From JBGZFC01 sp964346495 (GTDB lineage: Bacteria; Bacteroidota; Bacteroidia; Bacteroidales; Dysgonomonadaceae), in NCBI GenBank assembly GCA_964346495.1, contig CAYFUW010000052.1, positions 1 through 14,910 on the forward strand: 14,910 nt of DNA, in the 5' to 3' direction. The position numbers were made by a program, and so were the translations under genes. Below are positions 7,328-13,345 of this stretch, in pieces. The notes below the pieces were generated by a model that worked only from the letters and a program-made list of their open reading frames with translations, was not told where the DNA came from and did no database searches. The first letter of the stretch is position 1, and each line of letters begins with the position of its first letter.

Positions 7328-7378
7328 CAATAGTTCAATACCAAAAAATTGGCATATTGGCACATTGATAAATTGGCA
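7324..7378 (+). repeat. 55-bp direct repeat, left copy, abutting the N gap
   Basis: These 55 bases are identical to 7479-7533. This copy ends exactly where the N run begins. It contains three and a partial fourth 8-bp units of the TTGGCAnA type (from 7349). Confidence 0.95.
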
Positions 7379-7478
7379 NNNNNNNNNNNNNNNNNNNNNN
7401 NNNNNNNNNNNNNNNNNNNNNNNNNNNNNNNNNNNNNNNNNNNNNNNNNNNNNNNNNNNNNNNNNNNNNNNNNNNNNN
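7379..7478. other. Assembly gap (100 N)
   Basis: Exactly 100 unresolved bases, a conventional scaffold-gap length, so the true distance is unknown. Any reading frame across it is meaningless. The same 55-bp sequence flanks it on both sides and is cut exactly at the gap edges. Confidence 0.99.
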
Positions 7479-7533
7479 ATGGCAATAGTTCAATACCAAA
7501 AAATTGGCATATTGGCACATTGATAAATTGGCA
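7479..7533 (+). repeat. 55-bp direct repeat, right copy, abutting the N gap
   Basis: Identical to 7324-7378 and starting at the first base after the N run. The shared length of 55 equals a k-mer size commonly used by de Bruijn assemblers, which suggests the two contig ends are the same sequence. Confidence 0.95.
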
Positions 7534-7543
7534 AATTAATAAG
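7504..7543. repeat. Short tandem repeat, 8-bp unit TTGGCAnA
   Basis: Five consecutive octamers are readable: TTGGCATA, TTGGCACA, TTGATAAA, TTGGCAAA and a degenerate TTAATAAG. The first three and the start of the fourth also lie in the left copy at 7349-7378. More units could be hidden in the N gap. Confidence 0.6.
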
Positions 7544-7566
7544 ACGCCATAATATGACGTCTCTAC
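7542..7566. repeat. REP-like palindrome, GTAGAGACG family, degenerate copy 2
   Basis: AGACG (7542-7546) pairs with CGTCT (7558-7562), then a C/A mismatch (7547/7557), then CAT (7548-7550) with ATG (7554-7556). The right arm CGTCTCTAC (7558-7566) is identical to that of the copy at 4509-4536, while the outer left arm is lost. The C/A mismatch sits at the same place in both copies. Confidence 0.5.
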
Positions 7567-7592
7567 AATTTCGTGTATCACAAAAGGCAATG

Positions 7593-8195
7593 CTATTCCT
7601 GATTATACACTTTCTTAATCTTATCAACCTTCTCCTTACGTTTTGCAGCTTTCAGACGTTGGAAGTATCGAACAGGGTCAAGATCAAGATCTCTATATTT
7701 GGGTGTTGTTTTCTTTCTTAATTTTTTAATCCAATCTGCATAGCTATCATCGGCATAAATACCTAATCCATAATCACTTCTCACATACTGAATACTCTGT
7801 GAAATGCTTCGCGCATCGGGTATTGCATGAACTTTCCCGTCGGAATAATCTATTGCAGCTCTTCCCGGTTGGCTTGTATTGTCAACATTTGTAACGGTTA
7901 AATCGATTTGCAGTTTTTCGACAGGTGGAATTGGCTCCTCTAATTCAACTCTATCAAATTGTGTCGGCAATTTTGTAGTTGGTGAGACTTTCAGAACTTC
8001 GCTATCGCTTTGCTTTATTTGATAAGGCTGATATTTTAATTCAGGTTTTATATCAACTTTTTCGGGTGGTCGCAACGATTTCCGAAGATTTCGTTTAAAA
8101 TCGTCGTTGGTATGCTGAGCTTGTAAATCTGTCGTCAACAAAAAGAAAACGGCTACAGATAATATGAAATATATCGGATAATTGACGTTTGACAT
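7593..8195 (-). CDS. Hypothetical secreted protein with basic C-terminus
   Basis: I do not recognise this 200-residue protein. It starts with a signal peptide: a hydrophobic segment IYFILSVAVFFLLTT (residues 8-22) followed by DLQAQ, with likely signal peptidase I cleavage after Ala26. There is no lipobox Cys, so the mature protein is probably periplasmic or exported. The first part of the mature chain (27-95) is rich in Pro, Lys and Glu and probably extended. The C-terminal 45 residues are strongly basic (WIKKLRKKTTPKYR, LKAAKRKEKVDKIKK). No repeats or catalytic motif are seen. Its start is supported by a TAnnTTTG box 9 bases upstream. It lies downstream of, and on the same strand as, the coiled-coil membrane protein gene. 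Confidence 0.75.
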   Translation of the reverse strand: MSNVNYPIYFILSVAVFFLLTTDLQAQHTNDDFKRNLRKSLRPPEKVDIKPELKYQPYQIKQSDSEVLKVSPTTKLPTQFDRVELEEPIPPVEKLQIDLTVTNVDNTSQPGRAAIDYSDGKVHAIPDARSISQSIQYVRSDYGLGIYADDSYADWIKKLRKKTTPKYRDLDLDPVRYFQRLKAAKRKEKVDKIKKVYNQE

Positions 8196-8204
8196 AATAA
8201 TTTA

Positions 8205-8212
8205 CAAAACTA
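8205..8212 (-). promoter_or_regulatory. -7 promoter element for the secreted-protein gene
   Basis: The minus strand reads TAGTTTTG, an exact TAnnTTTG match, only 9 bases upstream of the ATG at 8195, so the 5' leader would be very short. No clear -33 box is visible. Confidence 0.45.
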
Positions 8213-8290
8213 CAGATACTGCATCCGCCGAAAATCGTTGATGCAAAACCAAAGTATGTATAAAATTTATATTGTGGTTTTTTCAGAAAA

Positions 8291-9181
8291 CTATTGCTCC
8301 AATGTCAGCGATTGAGAACCAATCAGGTTACCATCGGCAAAAATATCGGCTTTATATGTTCCTGCTGTCAGGAACTCCTCGATATTCCAATATACAGTAA
8401 CACCAACCTCCTCGCCGCCATACTCAACTACTCTTTTCATTGAATATTGCAGATTTCCATTTTCGTATGGGAAAGTATTTCCCGGATTCTTCGTCAGAAC
8501 TGTTCCATCTGGAGCCATAATTCTTACGTAAATTGTTTTATCGCCTGGTTGTGCAGTAATATTCTTTGCAATAGTGAACGAAACCACTATTTGTGTGCTT
8601 CGGCTAAGTCTTTTTTGAGTTCTGCCTCTATCGTTAACCGCTTTTACACTAATATTTGTTGCATCTAGTTTTGCTGCAAGAGATACTTTTTCGGTAAGCT
8701 TCTGCTTCTCTTGCGAAACCTGCGAAAGTGTACTCTGGCTCTGCTCATATTGCCTTGTTATCTGCTGATTCTCCTCTTGCAACTCCTGATTCAATCTGTG
8801 CAGAGAGTCTATCTGCTGAACGTACGAACGGAGTACTTTACGCAACGACTCCAATTCAGCTTTCAATCGTTTTATCTCCGATTTATTGGCAGCATCGGTC
8901 ATTCGCAACTGCTCTTGCAAACGCTGTACTTTTGCTTGTTCATTCTCCAGTTTATACAACAGAGAATCGTTTTGCACGCTGAACTTAAATCCTTCATATT
9001 GCAACGAAATAGCTTCGTATTCATCCTCAAGCTCTTGCTTGCTAATAGCATACTCCTCTTTAATATCTCTAATTTGAGAGTTTTTATTTATGATAAACCC
9101 GATAGCAACTCCAATTACAATTACCAATACAACGATAAGAGCAACAAGCTGCGGGGTACGTTCTTTCATATTTATTTTCAT
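8291..9181 (-). CDS. Membrane-anchored coiled-coil protein with C-terminal beta domain (hypothetical)
   Basis: A 296-residue protein of unassigned function. After a short basic N-terminus it has one transmembrane helix (about residues 11-31, VALIVVLVIVIGVAIGFII). A long Glu/Gln/Lys-rich heptad region (about 35-170, for example LKAELESLRKVLRSYVQQID) should form a coiled coil. The C-terminal part (about 180-296) looks like a beta-sandwich, with strands such as TIYVRIMAPDGTVLT, VGVTVYWNIEEF and GTYKADIFADGNLIG. The expected topology is inner-membrane anchored with coiled coil and beta domain in the periplasm. Similarity to SMC proteins would only reflect the coiled coil. Met1 or Met5 could be the start; Met1 is kept because both lie below the -7 box at 9211-9218. 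Confidence 0.8.
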   Translation of the reverse strand: MKINMKERTPQLVALIVVLVIVIGVAIGFIINKNSQIRDIKEEYAISKQELEDEYEAISLQYEGFKFSVQNDSLLYKLENEQAKVQRLQEQLRMTDAANKSEIKRLKAELESLRKVLRSYVQQIDSLHRLNQELQEENQQITRQYEQSQSTLSQVSQEKQKLTEKVSLAAKLDATNISVKAVNDRGRTQKRLSRSTQIVVSFTIAKNITAQPGDKTIYVRIMAPDGTVLTKNPGNTFPYENGNLQYSMKRVVEYGGEEVGVTVYWNIEEFLTAGTYKADIFADGNLIGSQSLTLEQ

Positions 9182-9210
9182 AGAAAACAGTTATTGAATG
9201 GATAATAGGA

Positions 9211-9218
9211 CAAAAATA
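9211..9218 (-). promoter_or_regulatory. -7 promoter element for the coiled-coil protein gene
   Basis: The minus strand reads TATTTTTG, matching TAnnTTTG, 29 bases upstream of the ATG at 9181. The surroundings are T-rich, so a chance match is possible. Confidence 0.4.
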
Positions 9219-9351
9219 AACTATTTCAGATAAAAACCCAATTGTTAAAACGCCTTTTTGTTTTATTTAACGTGAGTTTATTAGAACAAGGAGAAAAGAG
9301 CAATGAGTAAAGACCGTTTTAATTTACGATTTCGGATTTTCGATTTTTCGT

Positions 9352-9377
9352 TACCGCACGAATCCTTTCGTGTGGTA
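9352..9377. repeat. REP-like palindrome, CCGCnCGAA family, copy 2
   Basis: TACCGCACGAA (9352-9362) pairs with TTCGTGTGGTA (9367-9377) around the tetraloop TCCT, with a single G-T pair. It shares layout and most bases with 7306-7327. There is no T-tract on either side long enough for an intrinsic terminator. It lies 30 bases downstream of the aroE stop. Confidence 0.6.
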
Positions 9378-9407
9378 TCAGCAAAGTGATAAAGCAAAAG
9401 CAGATAA

Positions 9408-10184
9408 CTAACACCAAATTTCCCAAGTAGCCAATGCCTGACGCTCAAGCATCTCCATCCCATTTTTAGTAGTAGCACCCTGCTTTTCACCCAATTTCAT
9501 AAACATAGTCTTTTCAGGATTATAGACCAAGTCGTACAAGAGATGCTCGGAAGTTAGATATTCGTAAGGAATATTGGGTGACTCATCGTTATTGGGAAAT
9601 GTACCAACAGGCGTTGTGTTTACGATGATTTTATATGATGAAACAATCTCTTTTGTAATGTCGCTGCATGAAAATTGATTTTCGTTGGGAGTTCGGGATA
9701 CCTTTTTCCACGAAATTCCAATATCTGTAAACACTTGTGCGACACTTTTGGATGCTCCTCCTGTGCCAAGAATTAACCCTCTTGTTTCAGTTTCTCGATT
9801 AATCAATGGCTCAATCGACTCTTTAAAGCCGATATAATCAGTATTAAAACCGATAAGTCGATATGATGATTTACTCTCACGAAACACTTTCACAACGTTT
9901 ACCGCACCAATTTTGCTTGCTTCGGGTGAAATATCAGATAATAAAGGAATTATTTTCTCTTTGTAGGGAATGGTAACATTAAAACCTTGCAGGTTTGGAT
10001 TGTTCAGAATAATACTATCTAATTCGTTAAGATTTTCAATTTCAAAATTCAGATAATTAGCATTAATCTTTTCTCTTTTGAATTTTTTGTTGAAAAATCC
10101 TTTCGAAAATGAGTGTTGCAAGGGAAATCCCACAAGTCCGAACAACATATCCGTTTGCTCTTTATTATTTTCTAATCGATTCAT
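9408..10184 (-). CDS. aroE: Shikimate dehydrogenase
   Basis: A 258-residue NADPH-dependent enzyme that reduces 3-dehydroshikimate to shikimate in the chorismate pathway. Numbering from the ATG at 10184, the shikimate-binding serines are Ser25 and Ser27 (LQHSFSKGFF), followed by NVTIPYK with catalytic Lys75, AVN (94-96), FNTDYIGF with Asp116, the dinucleotide-binding loop GTGGAS (140-145), NTTPVGTFP (189-197), YDLVYNP and ERQA with Gln249. The protein is otherwise of normal length. Met13 (10148) aligns better with the usual N-terminus, which begins only a few residues before GLVGFPLQHSFS, so the true start may be 10148. A near-match -7 box (TATATTG, 10192-10198) fits a leader to that start. 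It is transcribed divergently from the alcohol dehydrogenase gene. Confidence 0.95.
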   Translation of the reverse strand: MNRLENNKEQTDMLFGLVGFPLQHSFSKGFFNKKFKREKINANYLNFEIENLNELDSIILNNPNLQGFNVTIPYKEKIIPLLSDISPEASKIGAVNVVKVFRESKSSYRLIGFNTDYIGFKESIEPLINRETETRGLILGTGGASKSVAQVFTDIGISWKKVSRTPNENQFSCSDITKEIVSSYKIIVNTTPVGTFPNNDESPNIPYEYLTSEHLLYDLVYNPEKTMFMKLGEKQGATTKNGMEMLERQALATWEIWC

Positions 10185-10307
10185 ATCTTATCAATATATC
10201 ATACAACAGTCCTATAATTCAACAAATAAAATCTAATGATGTTCAAAAAACTAACACACATTCAAATAATTCTTTATCAAATTACTAATAATAACCACTA
10301 TTTTCGT

Positions 10308-10315
10308 TAACTTTG
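10308..10315 (+). promoter_or_regulatory. -7 promoter element for the alcohol dehydrogenase gene
   Basis: The plus strand reads TAACTTTG, an exact TAnnTTTG match, 31 bases before the ATG at 10347. The leader is A-rich without a Shine-Dalgarno sequence. Confidence 0.55.
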
Positions 10316-10346
10316 AACCACATTAAGAAAAACATAAAACAAAAAT

Positions 10347-11489
10347 ATGAAAAATTTCATCTTTCAAAATCCGACCAAATTAGTTTTTGGACAAGGACAA
10401 ATATCAACTTTAAGCGAATTAACTCCTGAAGACGTAAACCTGATGATTACTTATGGCGGTGGCAGTGTTACAAGAAATGGCATTCACGATCAGGTAGTCG
10501 AAGCTCTGAAAGGACGAAATTATATCGAATTTTGGGGTATCGAACCCAATCCACATGTTGAAACACTACGCAGAGCCATAGAATTAGGCAAAAAACAAGA
10601 AATTAACTATTTGCTGGCAGTTGGTGGCGGCTCGGTACTTGACGGAACAAAACTGATTGCGGCAGGCATCGTTTCAGATGATGATGCCTGGGATATCGTG
10701 CTAACCGGCATTGCAGATAACCAAATACCTTTTGCATCGATAATGACCGTTCCTGCGACCGGCTCTGAAATGAACAGGGGTGCGGTAATTACACGTGGCG
10801 AAACCAAAGAGAAATACTCTTTTTACGGTACATACCCGCAATTTTCAATTCTTGACCCTGAAGTTACCTACTCACTTTCGGAACATCAGGTTGCATGCGG
10901 TCTTGCCGATGCTTTCACTCACGTTTTGGAACAGTATCTTACTACACCTAACCAATCGCGACTAATGGACAGATGGGCAGAAGGTATTTTACTTTCGGTT
11001 AAAGAGATTGCGCCACAAATAAAAGAAAATCCACGCAATTACGACCTTATGGCAGATTATATGCTTGCAGCAACAATGGCACTGAACGATTTTATCAGAA
11101 TGGGCGTTACGCAAGATTGGGTAACACATATGATTGGTCACGAAATTACAGCTCTGCACGGTATAACTCACGGACATTCGTTGGCAATGATTATGCCGGG
11201 TACGATGCGTGTACTTCGCAAACAAAAACACGAGAAATTGCTGCAATATGGCGAACGTATATTTAATATTACCGAAGGTAGTGAAGATGAGCGAGTAGAT
11301 AAAGCAATTGAAATGACAGAAGAGTTCTATCGTTCGCTCGGCTTAACCACAAGATTATCTGAAGAGAATATCGGTAACGAAACAATAGAAATTATTGCTA
11401 AACGCTTTAACGACAGGGGTGCTGCCTACGGTGAAAACAGAAATGTAACGGGTGATGTTGCTAAAGAGATAATGAAGAGTTGTTTGTAA
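10347..11489 (+). CDS. Iron-containing alcohol dehydrogenase, YqhD/BDH type
   Basis: A 380-residue group III alcohol dehydrogenase. The N-terminal Rossmann-like half has the nucleotide-binding motif GGGSVLDGTK, and TYGGGSVTRNG precedes it. The helical C-terminal half carries the metal ligands Asp188 and His192 (GLADAFTHVLEQ), His261 (WVTHMIGHE) and His275 (GITHGHS), with the same spacing as Asp194, His198, His267 and His281 of E. coli YqhD. The stretch QDWVTHMIGHEITALHG and the C-terminal LLQYGERIFNITEGSEDER are also YqhD-like. These enzymes use NADPH to reduce aldehydes, including products of lipid peroxidation, or to make butanol-type alcohols; the physiological substrate here is unknown. 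It is monocistronic, with its own -7 box and a terminator after the stop. Confidence 0.93.
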   Translation: MKNFIFQNPTKLVFGQGQISTLSELTPEDVNLMITYGGGSVTRNGIHDQVVEALKGRNYIEFWGIEPNPHVETLRRAIELGKKQEINYLLAVGGGSVLDGTKLIAAGIVSDDDAWDIVLTGIADNQIPFASIMTVPATGSEMNRGAVITRGETKEKYSFYGTYPQFSILDPEVTYSLSEHQVACGLADAFTHVLEQYLTTPNQSRLMDRWAEGILLSVKEIAPQIKENPRNYDLMADYMLAATMALNDFIRMGVTQDWVTHMIGHEITALHGITHGHSLAMIMPGTMRVLRKQKHEKLLQYGERIFNITEGSEDERVDKAIEMTEEFYRSLGLTTRLSEENIGNETIEIIAKRFNDRGAAYGENRNVTGDVAKEIMKSCL

Positions 11490-11525
11490 CGGTTTTGAAT
11501 TAACTTGCTTACATATTTTCATACA

Positions 11526-11559
11526 AAAAAAGAGTTCGGTATTTTACCGAACTCTTTTT
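11526..11559. terminator. Bidirectional rho-independent terminator
   Basis: AGAGTTCGGT (11531-11540) pairs with ACCGAACTCT (11546-11555) across a 5-base loop. It is preceded by five A and followed by four T that continue the stem as A-T pairs. It separates the convergent alcohol dehydrogenase (+) and lipoprotein (-) genes. Confidence 0.9.
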
Positions 11560-11581
11560 GATTATATAAGAAATGTAACTA

Positions 11582-13249
11582 TTAGTCGATTTGAGTCTTA
11601 TTTACAATTACATTTTCTATTGTGGCTCCTGCATCTCCTTGATTTCCTACGCCTGATGCAATAGAAGCTTCACCTCTTCTGGTTGCCCAGAAACCATCAA
11701 TTTTTGTATCTTTAACCGAACAATCTGTTACTACTACAGTACCTACAGGGCGTCCTGCTAAACCTGCAACAAATCCTGACTCATTCTCTACAGCATAGTT
11801 ATGTATATAGCTATCTGACACAGAGCAGCCTTCCAATGTAAGTGTTCTTCCACTTGCAACAAACCCTACAAGTCCCGCTACAGATTGTACACCTTTAACA
11901 TCGGCATCAATAACGTGAACATTGATCAATGTTGCACTATTTTGTGCATCACCGATAACTACACCAGCATAACCATTATCAGGATTATTGCTATCAACTG
12001 TAACATTTCTGAATGTTACGTTTTTCACTGTAATTACACCGGAAGCATCTCCTTGGAAAAGACCATTAGAATAGTTACTACCACCAGGAAGAATAGTCAT
12101 ATTAACCATTTCGTAACCTTGTCCGTCAAATTCTCCTGTAAAACCTAAACCTTTAATATCATGTCCTGCGAAATCGATATTGTTTACAAGCTTAAGGTTT
12201 CTGCCACCAAGGTTTTTACCTTTTAGCCATGCCCACTCTGATGCATCTGAAATCAGATATTCAGTTGCTGTAGATGCAGGCTCTTTTGTTGTAACGCCAT
12301 CCCAAATATCCACACCATTATCTCCTTCAAAACCGGGATCGATGGTGATAGTGAAATCAACTGCTCCTGTAAGAATTCTACCAACGATATTTGTACGCCA
12401 GTTACGTTGTACAGGTACATTTGACAGACCATTGCTAAAATTCAATGTAGTACCGCTTGCAGTTTTAAACTTAAAAGAAACAGTGCTTAATGTAGTTTTG
12501 TTAACTGCATCCGGAAGCAGATAGCTCATAGATAGATATTTATAACTTTCGGCTGTACCATCACCATCGGCATCTGTAGATATAGTTTCTGTTGGAATAT
12601 CAGCAAATGTGTAAGTCAATGTAGAAGTCCCTGCAACAGAACCGTCCAATAGATTGATACTATTAGCCACATTGCTAACAGTTACTTCCGACTGAGTAAC
12701 CGAAAGACCTGATGCAACTGCACCATCCCAATCGGCAGTAGTAACACCTACGTTAAGCTGAGCAAACGGGCGTTTTAGTGTTACAGCAACAGCCATATTA
12801 TCATCGGTAACAGTGAACTCTGTACTTCCAAAGAAAGCATCACGACCTTCATCGTTATTAACACCTGTATGGTCAACTGTAACTACCATATTATTATTTA
12901 TTGTGTAAGCTGTGCAATTGCTGTTTTGAGCCCAGAAGGCAATTTTATAAGTTTGCCCTTTAGCTAAATTTATTTGTTCTTTAGCAGGGAATGTAACAGT
13001 TTTATCTACCTGCTCAAACTCTGTAATACGTGCACCATTAGCATCAAATAGAGCATATACTAGTCTGTTTGCACCTGTACCATCGCTAATGGCACGTGCT
13101 CTCTTAGCATGATCTTTATCAATGCCAATAGAGAAGACTACTTGAGCTTTTTCTCCAAGACCAATATTGCTTAATTCCTCTTTAGAACATGATGTAATAA
13201 AGAGAACTAAAACCAGCGATAATATGATCCTAAATATACTTTTCGTCAT
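11582..13249 (-). CDS. Surface lipoprotein: fimbrillin-like (DUF6562-type) module plus GLUG-like beta-helix
   Basis: A 555-residue predicted lipoprotein. The signal peptide IIRLSLVLVLF-type segment ends in a lipobox with Cys21 (FITSC), followed by SKEE, resembling the Lys-acidic lipoprotein export signal that sends Bacteroidota lipoproteins to the cell surface. Residues about 35-305 resemble the DUF6562/fimbrillin-like family: RAISDGTGANRLVYALFD, KGQTYKIAFWAQ, RDAFFG, KRPFAQLNVG, INLLDG, YKYLSMSYLL and NVPVQRNWRTNIVG (Trp284). A calcium-loop-like DADGDGTAE lies at 226-234. Residues about 345-555 form GLUG-like beta-helix repeats with GLFQGD, AGVVIGDA, AGLVGFV and AGLAGRP turns. The N-terminal module is shared without gaps by the next gene at 13346, while the C-termini are unrelated. 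A role in adhesion or glycan contact is plausible but not shown. Confidence 0.87.
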   Translation of the reverse strand: MTKSIFRIILSLVLVLFITSCSKEELSNIGLGEKAQVVFSIGIDKDHAKRARAISDGTGANRLVYALFDANGARITEFEQVDKTVTFPAKEQINLAKGQTYKIAFWAQNSNCTAYTINNNMVVTVDHTGVNNDEGRDAFFGSTEFTVTDDNMAVAVTLKRPFAQLNVGVTTADWDGAVASGLSVTQSEVTVSNVANSINLLDGSVAGTSTLTYTFADIPTETISTDADGDGTAESYKYLSMSYLLPDAVNKTTLSTVSFKFKTASGTTLNFSNGLSNVPVQRNWRTNIVGRILTGAVDFTITIDPGFEGDNGVDIWDGVTTKEPASTATEYLISDASEWAWLKGKNLGGRNLKLVNNIDFAGHDIKGLGFTGEFDGQGYEMVNMTILPGGSNYSNGLFQGDASGVITVKNVTFRNVTVDSNNPDNGYAGVVIGDAQNSATLINVHVIDADVKGVQSVAGLVGFVASGRTLTLEGCSVSDSYIHNYAVENESGFVAGLAGRPVGTVVVTDCSVKDTKIDGFWATRRGEASIASGVGNQGDAGATIENVIVNKTQID

Positions 13250-13269
13250 CTTTTTTATTCTTTTTTTAA

Positions 13270-13276
13270 CAAGATA
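13270..13276 (-). promoter_or_regulatory. Possible -7 promoter element for the first lipoprotein gene
   Basis: The minus strand reads TATCTTG, one T short of TAnnTTTG, 20 bases upstream of the ATG at 13249. An A-rich leader follows. It sits just below the terminator of the preceding gene, which supports a separate promoter here. Confidence 0.35.
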
Positions 13277-13290
13277 TTTTTTCTTTTTTC

Positions 13291-13323
13291 GAAAAAGTAC
13301 CAGCCCTTGCGCAGGGCTGATAC
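13291..13323 (-). terminator. Rho-independent terminator of the second lipoprotein gene
   Basis: On the minus strand, GTA and CAGCCCT (13323-13313, around one C/A mismatch) pair with AGGGCTG and TAC (13307-13297) across a 5-base loop. A run of five T follows (13296-13292). It lies 22 bases after the stop of the gene at 13346, so the two lipoprotein genes are probably separate transcription units. Confidence 0.8.
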
Positions 13324-13345
13324 TAATTATTATAAAAACTTACTA

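Noticed and set aside
7324..7533. Direct repeats around the gap as insertion-site duplications or a CRISPR-like array
   Set aside because: 55 bases is far too long for a target duplication, no spacer pattern or transposase is present, and the exact cut at the gap edges fits an assembly overlap better.
7299..7590. Open frames spanning the N gap
   Set aside because: They consist largely of unknown bases and of the duplicated 55-mer, so they carry no coding evidence.
8220..8245. Hairpin TGCATC/GATGCA after the coiled-coil gene as a terminator
   Set aside because: The stem is only 6 bases, the loop is 14 bases and no T-tract follows in the direction of transcription.
9281..9490. Small minus-strand frame overlapping the aroE 3' end
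   Set aside because: It is out of frame with aroE, overlaps its coding region and shows no family features; the AroE C-terminus is complete without it.
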